A stretch of DNA of 64,000 nt, taken from contig BJHF01000014.1 of the NCBI GenBank assembly GCA_014191855.1, positions 20,321-84,320 on the forward strand, written 5' to 3'. Both the position numbers and the translations under genes were made by a program. Position 1 is the first letter of the stretch. The number at the start of each line of letters is the position of its first letter. Shown here piece after piece: positions 24,146 to 33,100 of this stretch. The notes beneath the pieces are model-generated. The model made no database searches and was not told the DNA's origin. It saw only the letters and a program-made list of their open reading frames with translations. The DNA is from Deltaproteobacteria bacterium. Lineage in GTDB: Bacteria > Myxococcota_A > UBA796 > SXON01.

Positions 24146-24390
24146 GGTGGGCGGGTTGGCGTCGGGCAGCGGCCGGCAGATGCCTTGGGAACCGCTTGGG
24201 GTGCCGAGATGGGCAAGGGTGGCGGTGTACGTCGTGATTCCGAGTGGGGTCGGCGGGGGCGCGCCGGTTCGCGTGCAAGGCCCGACGCTCCATTCTCGCT
24301 GGAGCCGCCGCCGAGGGGCGAGTCACCTGAGGATTTGGCACTGCCGGCGTCGATTTGTGCGACGTACAGCAGGCCGGTCACGACGATATC

Positions 24391-24436
24391 CTCTCCTTGC
24401 GGCATGGGTGGCGCCTCACCCCATGCGCAAGGAGAA
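24391..24436. repeat. Palindromic element, copy 1 of 3
   Basis: Arms CTCCTTGCGGCATGGG and CCCATGCGCAAGGAG form a near-perfect stem of about 18 bp with one bulged base and a short loop. The same outer arms CTCCTTGCG / CGCAAGGAG recur 168 bases further on. Confidence 0.7.
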
Positions 24437-24558
24437 CCGGGCGGCGGCTTGGAGGTCAGCGTCACCCCCCGCGCGACCCTGACCAACGGTACAACGCAGT
24501 GAATTCCGCACTGCCGTGGAGCCTATCCCCGCCGGCAGCGGTCACCGGGCCGTCTTGG

Positions 24559-24604
24559 CTCTCCTTGCGGCAGGGGTGACCGGCCACCCCCCTCGCAAGG
24601 AGAG
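24559..24604. repeat. Palindromic element, copy 2 of 3
   Basis: CTCTCCTTGCG (24559-24569) pairs with CGCAAGGAGAG (24594-24604), and the inner GGGGTG pairs with CACCCC; the loop is centred on ACCGGC. The arms match copy 1. Confidence 0.7.
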
Positions 24605-24727
24605 CGGGGCCATCGTCGCCGCCCTACACGCGCAACCGACGACTGATCGATGACACTGGCGTTCAACAAATCCGCGGCCGGCACGCCGAGCACGAAGCGA
24701 GGTCGAGCCCTGGTGGCCGTGGGCCTG

Positions 24728-24771
24728 CTCCTTGCGCTCGGAGGGCTACTTCTGCCACCCCATGCGAGGAT
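24728..24771. repeat. Palindromic element, degenerate copy 3 of 3
   Basis: CTCCTTGCG at 24728-24736 and CACCCCATGCGAGGA at 24756-24770 match the left arm of copy 2 and the right arm of copy 1 with a few changes. Starts of CTCCTTGCG in the three copies are 24393, 24561 and 24728, that is 168 and 167 bases apart. Confidence 0.5.
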
Positions 24772-24899
24772 CTCCGACGCTCAGGTGACCGATCGCCACG
24801 AACGTTCAACGCAGAAGAGTCGAGCCGGATCGGTGGGCCGCGAGCACCAGGCACGGAGCGAGGTACTTCTCCCCGCCTGGTCTGCCGCCGCAACCTCAA

Positions 24900-25060
24900 G
24901 CCTCGACCTGGGCGCCTGCGGCAGGTGGCTCTCGGCGGACACGAGCCACATGTGCTGCGGTGCGCTCGCCGCTCCGGCACACGATCCTCGTGACCGCCTG
25001 CGCCACGGGCTTACGGCGGTTTGAGGTCCTGAACCTGTGCGCGGGCCCCACGGGTCGCGG
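24900..25060 (+). pseudogene. Possible tyrosine recombinase fragment
   Basis: In the frame that includes 24960 the translation reads AAVRSPLRHTILVTACATGL followed by RRFEVLNL. This resembles the segment around the first catalytic Arg of phage/IS91-type tyrosine recombinases (ATGLRxSEL). Upstream and downstream homology is lost and no other catalytic motif was found, so it can only be a relic. The match is short and could be accidental. Confidence 0.3.
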
Positions 25061-25079
25061 TGCCCGTGGCGTCGTCGCC

Positions 25080-25727
25080 TCAGGTGATCGCCCTCGATGC
25101 CCAGGCGCGCTCAATGGTGCTCCGAAATACGCCTGTTGCCTGCGCCCCAGCGATGCGGAACTTTCCATCGATCACCACGAACGGCACGCCCGTGCAGCCC
25201 AACGCTTTCGCGGCGGCGCCGTCGGCCCGTACGGTGGCCGTGTACCGACCGGTAGAGAGCGCCTCGCGCACCGCGTCGCGCCCGAGGCCGAGCTCCTGAC
25301 CGAGCGCGGCCAGCGAGTCGACGTCGAAAATCGAGCGACCTTCACCGAAGTACGCGCGGTAGAGCCGCTTCCACGCCTCAGCTTCCATCCCGTGATCGGC
25401 CGCCATCGCGAGCAGCTCGTGCGCCAGGCGCGTGTTCCCGACGACGTTATTCCCGACGTTGTACGGAGTCAGGCCATCGCTCGCGGCCAGCGCCTCGATG
25501 CGCCCGGTCGCGGCCGCGATTTGGGCGTCGTCCAGTCGGTATTTCGTGCGCAAAAGCTCGGGCGCCGAGATCACCTTGCCGGCCGGAAAGGACGGATCCA
25601 GCTCGAACGAGCGGTGAACGACCTCGACCTCCCCGCGGTCCGCGAAGGCCGCCAGCGCCGCGTCGAGACGGTGCTGACCGAGCCCGCACCACGGGCAGAT
25701 GACGTCCGACCAGATTTCAATACGCAT
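25080..25727 (-). CDS. DsbA-family thiol oxidoreductase (FrnE-like)
   Basis: A 215-residue cytoplasmic-type DsbA-fold protein without a signal peptide. IEIWSDVICPWCGLG carries the CPWC redox pair (Cys11, Cys14). HRSFELDPSFPAG, the helical insert with NTRLAHELLAMAADHG, and the cis-Pro strip GCTGVPFVVIDGKFRIAGAQ are typical of the FrnE/2-hydroxychromene isomerase-like group. The role is likely thiol-disulfide exchange or glutathione-dependent chemistry; the substrate is unknown. A stand-alone DsbD alpha domain gene diverges from it, with a 190-base gap. Confidence 0.9.
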   Translation of the reverse strand: MRIEIWSDVICPWCGLGQHRLDAALAAFADRGEVEVVHRSFELDPSFPAGKVISAPELLRTKYRLDDAQIAAATGRIEALAASDGLTPYNVGNNVVGNTRLAHELLAMAADHGMEAEAWKRLYRAYFGEGRSIFDVDSLAALGQELGLGRDAVREALSTGRYTATVRADGAAAKALGCTGVPFVVIDGKFRIAGAQATGVFRSTIERAWASRAIT

Positions 25728-25919
25728 GCGCGCTGCTAATTCGCCGCTGCACCCCGAGAGTCACTCCGGCGACTCCGCAGGTCCGGACGGCGCACCCACC
25801 GACGGGCGAATGCACTGCGAAGCGGGCCAAGCGGTGACGGTGGAGCCGGGCGAACAGCATGACCTCGCGATTGTCGTGCTCTGCTCGTCGCTGTGGCTCG
25901 ACTGAGGTAGGCTTTCCCG

Positions 25920-26411
25920 ATGCTTCTGACCCTCCTTGGCCTCGTGGGCGCGAGCCTTGCGCGCGCCGAAGCGCCGATCGACCCCAAGTCGCTCCCGATC
26001 TCCTCGGCGACGACGCCCGCAGATCCGGGGCCCTTCCGCTGCGCCGTCGATCCGTTCGTGGCCGTGGAGGCGGGGGAAACGGCGATGATCCGCTTCACTC
26101 TCTCGGTTCCGGAGAACACGAAGCTGTACAGGGATCAGATCGCCGTGGAGGTGTTGGACGCCGCCGGGCTGAAACCCGGTGCCCTGGTGCTCCCCGCCAG
26201 CCACCCCTTCGAGGACCCCTACGGCGGCGGCCCGCGGGAGGTGTACTCCGCCAACGCCGAGCTCTTACTGCCGGTCACGGCGCCGGGAACCGCCCTCGGG
26301 CGAGCGGACCTCACGGTGGTTGTGTCGTGGCAGGGCTGCGGCGACAGCATGTGCTACATGCCGGGTTCGCAGACGTTCAACGTGCCCGTGCGCGTGACCA
26401 GGGGGAAGTAA
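25920..26411 (+). CDS. Stand-alone DsbD alpha (DsbC-binding) domain protein
   Basis: A 163-residue protein with an N-terminal signal peptide (cleavage near ARA). The mature part has the pattern of the periplasmic alpha domain of DsbD: FVAVEAGETAMIRFTLSVPENTKLYRDQI, then ASHPFEDPYGGGPREVYSANAELLLPV and the redox strip SWQGCGDSMCYMPGSQTFNVPV. Cys140 and Cys145 correspond to the DsbD pair (Cys103/Cys109 in Escherichia coli), with one residue fewer between them. Full DsbD adds eight membrane helices and a thioredoxin domain, which are absent here. Its electron donor must be encoded elsewhere. Confidence 0.8.
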   Translation: MLLTLLGLVGASLARAEAPIDPKSLPISSATTPADPGPFRCAVDPFVAVEAGETAMIRFTLSVPENTKLYRDQIAVEVLDAAGLKPGALVLPASHPFEDPYGGGPREVYSANAELLLPVTAPGTALGRADLTVVVSWQGCGDSMCYMPGSQTFNVPVRVTRGK

Positions 26412-26486
26412 CCGCGAAGTACGGGTCTACTTCCCCAGCCACAGCTCCACGGCGCTTCAGACCAGGTACCCCCTACCGGCCGCGCT

Positions 26487-26536
26487 GCGACGCTCCGCGA
26501 CGCCCTTTGGCCCCGGAACCGGGCTCGGAGCGTCGC
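26487..26536. terminator. Inverted repeat between convergent genes
   Basis: GCGACGCTCCG (26487-26497) and CGGAGCGTCGC (26526-26536) form a perfect 11-bp stem with a 28-base loop, between the stop of the DsbD-domain gene and the end of the opposite-strand pseudokinase gene. There is no T-run. A bidirectional transcription barrier is the likely role. Confidence 0.45.
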
Positions 26537-26619
26537 CCCTGCCTCACCCAGGTCGTAGGAAGGCACCAAGCAGGAGAACCAGCACGGTCGCCCCAAACCA
26601 ATGATCGGCCCAACCGCGC

Positions 26620-27738
26620 CTACATCACCAGCAAGGGGAACCGCTTGCGGCGCGGGGGCTCGGGGTCGGCCGCCGAGGGGGCGGGGAGGTCCATCCCGTC
26701 GATCCGGGCGGAAAGGGCGTGTTCGCCCTCAGGCGCGCTCGGGGGATCATCGGTGCGCTCCACGAGCCGGAGCCCCACGGGCTCAGGCACCAGGCCCGGG
26801 AGGTGCGCCGCCAGATCGCGCACGACCGCTTCGGCGTCGGCCAGCGCCGGGCGATGCAGGGGAGGCAGTCCCCGCACGGCATCCGAGAGTGCCCGGCCCC
26901 AGGTCGGATCTGCCACGCCGGGCTGGAGGCCCTCGGTGTGCCGGAGGAGCTCGGCGCGGATCACCGCCATCGAGGGGAGAAAGCCGCTAGGGTGAAGCAG
27001 CAGCAGGGACTGCACGAGCCGGCGCAGCGCCGGGCACATCCGCGCGTGATTCTCAGGACGATCCAACGCGGCGGAGAGCGCCCGCCGCGAAGCTGGTGTT
27101 AGACCTCGCGGATCCGGCGCGACGCCGAGCGCGGCACACGCGAGCACCGTGCCGAGCCCGATCGCATCCGGCGTGAGGTCGGGGGAGGAAGCCTCGACGG
27201 GGGAGCCAACGATCCGGGCGCGCCCCGTTACGTCCACGACGACGTGGCCCACGCTCAGGCGCCCGTGCACGAGGGGCACCTCGGAGCTCGCGGCGCCGAG
27301 GGCCCGCAGGGCATCGGCCAGCTCGGCCCCTAGCGCCGCAAGCCGCCGCCCGGTGAACGCGAGCCCGCGGCGCCCGAGCAGCGCACGCAGCGGCCATCCT
27401 TGCATCCGCTCCACGACCGCCCACCGCAAAAGACCAGCCCGCCCCAGCGAATGCACCTGCGCGAGCCCGTGATGCGACGCATGCGCGACCGCGCGCACGA
27501 GGACCTCGTGGGTGCGATCCCCGTCGACTTCGACGCCGAGCTCCACCGCGACGCGCGGGAGCACCTCGCCGCCATCGACCATGGCGAACAGGCCCCCGCG
27601 AAGCGTTCGCGCGAGCAACGGACCGATCAACAGATCGCCGAGCGCGAAGCGAAAATCGGGCTGCAAAAGCCGCGCAGCCCCGACGCGCCGCTGCGCCGGC
27701 TGCCCGGCTTCGAGCCAGAGCGGAACGTCGCCGGTCAT
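26620..27738 (-). CDS. Pseudokinase-like protein
   Basis: A 372-residue protein whose layout follows a protein kinase but without the catalytic residues. The regulatory-lobe strip reads VLPRVAVELGVEVDG where an active kinase has VAxK. The catalytic loop reads PLVHGRLSVGHVVVDVTGRARIVG in place of HRDLKPxN...DFG, so neither the catalytic Asp nor the DFG Asp is present. The rest is helical, as in a C-lobe, and the last 70 residues are a Pro/Glu tail ending KRFPLLVM. It is probably a scaffold or regulator. ATG 27738 is taken as start since upstream codons lie in AT-rich DNA that looks like a promoter region. Confidence 0.65.
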   Translation of the reverse strand: MTGDVPLWLEAGQPAQRRVGAARLLQPDFRFALGDLLIGPLLARTLRGGLFAMVDGGEVLPRVAVELGVEVDGDRTHEVLVRAVAHASHHGLAQVHSLGRAGLLRWAVVERMQGWPLRALLGRRGLAFTGRRLAALGAELADALRALGAASSEVPLVHGRLSVGHVVVDVTGRARIVGSPVEASSPDLTPDAIGLGTVLACAALGVAPDPRGLTPASRRALSAALDRPENHARMCPALRRLVQSLLLLHPSGFLPSMAVIRAELLRHTEGLQPGVADPTWGRALSDAVRGLPPLHRPALADAEAVVRDLAAHLPGLVPEPVGLRLVERTDDPPSAPEGEHALSARIDGMDLPAPSAADPEPPRRKRFPLLVM

Positions 27739-27906
27739 GCAGGCACCGTGGGGAGGAGCACCATGAACAGAGCATAAACCTAAAAAGTCAAAAACTCCAG
27801 AATACGCAAACAACGAGTGAAGAAATTTCGAACGAGCCCGTGGCGGCGCCCGCGAACCACCGCGAGCCCCGCACGGCAACGCCACCGGGTCTGGTGGTTC
27901 GCCCTA
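27739..27906. other. AT-rich spacer, likely promoter region of pseudokinase gene
   Basis: About 80 bases around 27770-27850 are markedly richer in A and T than the rest of the window (runs such as AAACCTAAAAAGTCAAAAACTC). On the minus strand TATGCT lies close upstream of the pseudokinase start and could be a -10, but no good -35 is placed 17 bases before it. No gene is seen. Confidence 0.35.
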
Positions 27907-29364
27907 TCAAAAGCCCATTTCTTCCGGTCGCCGGTACGCCCAGGCGCGCTGGAGCAGCTTGAGCTCCCAGGGCGCCCGCGTGAGTCCCGTGCGCCAACGC
28001 GGGGCCGCGGCGTACCGAAGCAGGCTCCGCTGCCAGCCAGCGAGATTCCGGTCGGTCGCCGTGGGAAAGCGCGCGTTGAGCACCACCTCGAAGTCGTAGA
28101 TCTCCCTCCGCAACGCGGAGGTCATCCATGGGGTGCTGGCGGTGCGGCGCGCGTCGAAGCTCGCCCAGGGCGGGGCGAGCCAGCCATCGAGGTCGGTGGG
28201 GAATTTCATGCCGAGACGCTCGGCTTCGTCCCACTGCCCGGGCAGCGGCACCGGCGTGTAGAGGTAGAGGATGATCTCGCAGGCCGGGTTGTCGTGCTTG
28301 AGCCGACGTACCAACTCGAGGCTTTTTCGCACGTCTCGCTCGGGATCGCCAGCATTACCTAAGACAAAGCTGAACTCAGGAACGACGCCATGCCGGAGCG
28401 CGAGCTGGTTGAGCGCCAACGTGTCCGCGACGCGCAGTCCGCCTTTGTCCATGCGATCGAGCGCCTCGTCGTCGCCGCTCTCGGCCCCGAAGAAGACCAT
28501 ACGAAGCCCAGAACGCGCCATCGCCTCCCAGGTGGCACCCGCGAAACCGAGCATCGTATCGATACGACCCTCGCCCCACCACGCCACGCCGCACCGCTCG
28601 ATGCCCTCGGCCACCTCGCGGCACCGCCGCTCCCACGCGAAGAAGTTGTTGTCGTGAAACTCCACGGCGTTCGCGCCGAATTCGTCATGGAGCTGGCGCA
28701 CCGACCGCACCACGTCGGCCGCGGGATCGGGCAGCCAGCGCCCGGCGTACAGGTTCACGACGGCGCAGAAGTTGCACAGGAACGGGCACCCGACGCTGGA
28801 GTGGTGGTTGAACGTACGTGATCCGAGGAAGGTCCGGGCCGCATACCGTTCCATGTCCACCCGGGCGTACGGCACCGGCCCCCAGGCCGAGCTCGCCTGG
28901 TTGGCCCGCGGCGCTCCCTTCACCAGCGCCCCGCCGCGCCACGCGGCCGTTCCCGAAACCAGCGGATCGGCGCCGGCTTCCAGCGCAGCCAACACCTCCG
29001 CAACGGTCGCTTCACCTTGGCCGATCGCGACGAGGTCCACACCCGGATCGCGCGCAACGGCCTCGGGATGCACCGAGGGAAAGTAGCCTCCCCAAACCAC
29101 GAACAGCTCGGGGTTCCTCGCCTTCAGCTCGCGACAGATCGGCACCGCGACTCGGAGCTGCGGCCCCGGCATCACCGTGACGAGGAGCAGCACGCGACCA
29201 CGAGCGCACAGCGCGCGTAGGCGGTCCAGCGCGTTGGCCTCGACGTTGCCGTCCACGAGGGTCCAGCGCGCGTCCGGCGGTAGTCCGCGCGCCACCATGA
29301 GCAGGGACAGGGGCAGGCGGCGATGCGCTTTCTGCGCTCGGGGGTTGAAGAAGACGATCGTCAC
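27907..29364 (-). CDS. B12-binding-type radical SAM protein
   Basis: A 485-residue protein. The N-terminal about 150 residues have the cobalamin-binding-type Rossmann layout (TIVFFNPRAQ, LVDGNVEANALDR, VVWGGYFPSVHPEAVARDPGVDLVAIGQGE). The radical SAM core follows, with the 4Fe-4S triad CPFLCNFC (Cys193, 197, 200), then FGANAVEFHDNNFF and GIERCGVAWWGEGRIDTM. No DxHxxG is present, as is usual when the B12 domain binds base-off in this family. Members carry out methylations and rearrangements on lipids, tetrapyrroles or natural products; the substrate is not evident. GTG 29364 overlaps the stop of the methyltransferase gene (GTGA), so the pair is co-translated. Confidence 0.9.
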   Translation of the reverse strand: MTIVFFNPRAQKAHRRLPLSLLMVARGLPPDARWTLVDGNVEANALDRLRALCARGRVLLLVTVMPGPQLRVAVPICRELKARNPELFVVWGGYFPSVHPEAVARDPGVDLVAIGQGEATVAEVLAALEAGADPLVSGTAAWRGGALVKGAPRANQASSAWGPVPYARVDMERYAARTFLGSRTFNHHSSVGCPFLCNFCAVVNLYAGRWLPDPAADVVRSVRQLHDEFGANAVEFHDNNFFAWERRCREVAEGIERCGVAWWGEGRIDTMLGFAGATWEAMARSGLRMVFFGAESGDDEALDRMDKGGLRVADTLALNQLALRHGVVPEFSFVLGNAGDPERDVRKSLELVRRLKHDNPACEIILYLYTPVPLPGQWDEAERLGMKFPTDLDGWLAPPWASFDARRTASTPWMTSALRREIYDFEVVLNARFPTATDRNLAGWQRSLLRYAAAPRWRTGLTRAPWELKLLQRAWAYRRPEEMGF

Positions 29365-30122
29365 GGGCGCCGCTCCAGGACCATGAGCGTGTGATCGCCC
29401 AGGCGCCGCAGGCCAGGAAGCTGGGCGATCCACGGCTCGAATGCGGTGCGTCGCCCGGGCCGACCGCCGACGTCGGGCGGCGGGTCGAGCAAGCCGACGG
29501 CCTCCAGAGAAACGACGGAAAAATCATGTTCAAGCACACGTTGCACGTCCCGCGCCGACCACCACGCGATCGGGATTCGTACGCCAGAAACCTGGGCGCT
29601 GAGCCGGCCGCGCCGTGGACGTTGAAGGCGGAGAAGTCGGGCCGTGGTGTCCGCCGGGCAGTGGCGAGACATCCACACGAGCACCGCGGTGCCGCCGGGA
29701 CGCACGAGCAGCGCGAGCTCTCTGGCGAGCGCCGAGAGCGCCGACACGGTCGTCAAGCAGTTCAGCACGCCGAAGTTGCACAACGCGGTGTCGAAGCCCC
29801 CGCCAAGCCTTGCAGAAGCCTCCTCTACTCTACCGAATCTCGCGTCGACGCCGTGGGATCGAGCGGCCGCGACCATCCCCTCGGAGGCGTCGATCCCGGC
29901 CACCCCGAAGCCCGCTGCGAGCAGGCAGCGGGCATCGGAGCCCGTACCCAAGCCGAGATCGGCAATGCGCCCCCCGGGCCGCGTGCGCGCCAGCACCCTC
30001 GACAGCACGCGAGCCCGCCAGAACGGCACGATCAGGCTACCATCCCAACGCGCGGCGTACCCCTCTGACTCCCGGTCAAAGGCTCGTGAGGTCTCCGGCA
30101 TCGCGGTCGGAATTCTTGACAT
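29361..30122 (-). CDS. SAM-dependent methyltransferase
   Basis: A class I methyltransferase of 253 residues. Motif I is IADLGLGTGSDARCLLAAGF, with the acidic VAGIDASEGMVAAA of motif II. Motif IV-like DTALCNFGVLNCLTTVSAL and the following ELALLVRPGGTAVLVWMS complete the fold. The C-terminal part (ISWWSARDVQRVLEHDF-like segment and GDHTLMVLERRP) resembles methyltransferases acting on small molecules. ATG 30122 is used; ATG 30101 is an alternative. It shares its stop with the start of the radical SAM gene and diverges from the Ig/barrel gene at 30172. Confidence 0.85.
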   Translation of the reverse strand: MSRIPTAMPETSRAFDRESEGYAARWDGSLIVPFWRARVLSRVLARTRPGGRIADLGLGTGSDARCLLAAGFGVAGIDASEGMVAAARSHGVDARFGRVEEASARLGGGFDTALCNFGVLNCLTTVSALSALARELALLVRPGGTAVLVWMSRHCPADTTARLLRLQRPRRGRLSAQVSGVRIPIAWWSARDVQRVLEHDFSVVSLEAVGLLDPPPDVGGRPGRRTAFEPWIAQLPGLRRLGDHTLMVLERRP

Positions 30123-30143
30123 GATCCCGGGGCGCAGTACCAT
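30116..30143 (+). promoter_or_regulatory. Sigma70-type promoter of the Ig/barrel gene
   Basis: TTGACA (30116-30121), a 16-base spacer and TACCAT (30138-30143) precede the ATG at 30172 by about 30 bases. The -35 overlaps the start codon of the divergent methyltransferase gene, so the two promoters would interfere. Confidence 0.5.
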
Positions 30144-30171
30144 AGCGCGCCCCGCCCCGGAGACTATTTCC

Positions 30172-33100
30172 ATGCTCAAGCTGCCCCTCGTCCTCAGACT
30201 CCTTCTCGTGGGTGCCGTGGTGTCCGTCGCGGCCCTGCCCGGCGTCGCGTATGCCCAGCCAGCGGGCGTCTTCGAGGGCACGGGACTCCTCGAGATGATC
30301 CCCGCAACCGGCGTAGTGGGCGACGGTGCCACGCAGTCCGATCTCTACGTGCTGGCCTTGGACGCGAACGGGGCCCCCATCGCGGGCTTGAGCCTCAAGC
30401 CGGCGGTGTCCGCCGGAACGGTGGGCGCGCTCACGGATGCTGGGGGCGGCCTCTACCGGCTCGCGTACACCGCCCCGAAGGTGGATGCGAAGGCGGCGGT
30501 CACGCTCACACTGAAGGGGAAGATCGGAAAGGAGGCGGTCCAGAAAACGTGGAACGTCAATGTTGCGCCCGCCCGTAGCCACCAGCTCACCGCCGCAGCG
30601 AACCCCCCGCGGATGACGCTCGGCCAGGACCGCAGCGCTACGCTCAGCTTCAACCTCGCGGGCGGGGATCGGCAGGCGCTCTCCGGCGTGGACCTGGTGA
30701 TCACCGCCTCCACGGGCACGATTGAAAACGTAACCAACCTCGGCGGCGGCCAGTTCACGGCGTTGTACACCGCGCCCGCGCTGAACTACCCGCACGTGGC
30801 GATGGTCACGGTGGCCGACAAGCGGGATCCTTCGCGCACGTTCGGGAGCCTCGCGATCCCGATGTGGGGCAAGGTGGATTTCCCCGTCACCGTGGCGCCG
30901 AACGCGCTCGTGATGATCAAGCTGGGTGATCAGCAGTTTGGCCCCATTCAATCCGACGCACAGGGCCGCGCCCGCGTGCCGATCCTCGTGCCTCCCGGCG
31001 CGCAGGTGGCCGAGCTGATCGCGATCGGCGCCGACAAGAAGAGCACCTCGGTGCCCCTGGATCTCAAGGTACCCGAAGCCAAGCGCATCTCCCTGGTGCC
31101 GACGGCCGCGGCGCTCCCCGGTGATTCGCGCGTGCAGGTGCCCATTCACGCCGTCGTGGTGATGGGGGACGGCAAGCCCGACCTCGCCGCGCAAGTGGTG
31201 TTCACGACGACAGGTGGCACGATCACCGCCGCGAAGCACGAGGGCAACGGCGTTTATACGTCGATGTTCACGCCGCCGACCGGCGCGAGCGCCGCGCAGG
31301 CAACGATCACGGCCGCCCTGGCCGACAAGCCCGCGATCCAGACCGCCGCGATCTCGGTGAACCTCGTGAGCGTTCGCCCCTCGAAGGTGGACCTTACGGC
31401 GGAGCCCACGCTGCTCCCCGCAACGGCCGAGGGCTTCAAGGTGTACGCGAAGGTGAGCGGCCCCGACGGCGTGGGCCTCGGCGCGCGCACGATCACGTTC
31501 GGTGCCGCCGGTGCGCGCCTCAAGGGCGATGTGAAGGATCTCCGAAACGGCGACTACCAGGCCGTGTTCACGACCTCCGGTAACGGCCCGGTCGAGCTCA
31601 CCGCCACCGTAGCTTCGCCCGTTACGGGCAACCCGATGTCGCGCCTGCTGCTGGTGCCCTCCCGCACCCGCCTGAACAACGATGGCGTTTCGTCCTCCAT
31701 GATCACGGTCGTGAGCGTCGACGAGTTCGGGTACCCCGTGCCCAACGTCGCGGTAACGCTCAAGCTCACCTCGGGGGATGGCTTGTTGCCCCAGCAGGCG
31801 ACCACGAACAGCGAAGGCCTGGCGCAGGTGTTCTACACGGCAGGTCGGAAGCCCGGTCTGGTGGGGATTGAAGCCGCTGCGGGAGACCTGGTGGCGGCCG
31901 GCGGGCTCGCGCAGGTCCCTGAGAACCTCGCCCTCCCGAGCGTGCCGGTCGCGGGCTCCCGCATCGATGCGGGGCTGGTGGCGGAATGGGACAAGGCACT
32001 CGCCGAAGTGCACCTTGATCGCGAAGGAATGAGCGGTGGCGTCGCCGCTCCCGCGCTCACCACGTCCGTTGGCGCGGCCCGCGCCACACGCGCGGCCCTC
32101 ACCTCCGACCCGGCGACGATCTCGCCCGGTGGCACCGTGAAGCTCCTCGTGAACCTCACCGACGAGGCCGGCCAGGGCGTTGCCGGACAAAAGCTCGACT
32201 TCCTGACCTCGGCGGGTACCGTCGGCACCGTCACCGACATGGGCGGCGGCAAGTACTCAGCGGCCTTCACCGTTCCGGCGAACGCCTCCGGCGACATCAA
32301 GGTGTCCGTGGCCACCCAGGACGGCACCGCGTCCAGCTTCATGCGCGTGCCGGTCGGCGGCGCGGAAGCGGCGTGGAGCGGGGCGAGCCCGTTCACCACG
32401 CAGCCGACAGCGGATCCCTACGCAACCCAGCCGGTGGTCGCGCCCCCGCCCGTGGCCCCGCCCCCGCCCGTAGTCGCCGCCCCGGTGCCGCCGCCTCCGG
32501 TCGTGAAGCCGCCCCCGGCGGTCAAGCCGCCGGTGACGACGACGACGGTAACCAAGGTGGACACCGAGAGCCCCTGGCTGCGAGTCCGCGCCGGCGCCGC
32601 CGTTTCGCTGTACTCGTACGACCAGCTCCCGCTCACGCAGGCGACCGTGCTGTTCCCGAACGAGCTTGCGCTCTCGTCGGCTTCGTACGGCGGCCACGTT
32701 CAAGGCCGATTGTTCCTCCCGATGCTCCGGCAGGTCGGCCTCGAAGCCGACTTCCGTGGCACCACGTACTCTCTGGATCCGGTGCCGCTCTGCGCGGCGC
32801 TCGACAACGAGTGCAAAGACGCGGAGCTGGTGAGCGACACGGTGCTCGCTACCCGGGTTGTCGGCGTGGGGCGCTACGTATTCGGCTCGGGCAGCAACTC
32901 CTTCGGCGTCGGCGGGCACGTGGGCTGGGGCATCAGCGACGTGCAGACGTTCACCGTGAAGGGCGGTCAAGAGATCCAGCTCACCCAGCTCAACCTGAAC
33001 TCTTTGGTGCTGGGAATCGAGGGCAGCGCGGACATCGGCAACCTCTTCTTCGTGGCCTCGTTCAACGAGCACCTCGCGGGTGGAGTGGCGCCGTTCAACA

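Larger units (their letters stand above)
24146..25079. other. Gene-poor stretch with palindromes and possible recombinase relic
   Basis: About 930 bases between the GT4 gene and the opposite-strand DsbA-family gene. No convincing intact gene is present; open frames here have atypical composition (Arg/Ser/Pro-rich) and no recognisable domain. It contains three palindromic elements at even spacing and a short tyrosine-recombinase-like fragment, both listed separately. It may be the site of an old insertion. Confidence 0.6.

Noticed and set aside
23818..24486. Minus-strand frame of 222 codons after the GT4 gene
   Set aside because: Half is antisense of the GT4 gene and the rest is Pro/Arg-rich with no motif.
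24650..25024. Plus-strand frame with a hydrophobic N-terminus (124 aa)
   Set aside because: It spans a palindrome copy and the recombinase-like relic in another frame, has Arg/Ser-rich atypical composition and no ribosome-binding site.
30076..32190. Long minus-strand open frame opposite the Ig/barrel gene
   Set aside because: The translation is Arg/His-rich without motifs, as expected from high-GC antisense frames; the plus-strand gene has clear signal peptide and repeats.
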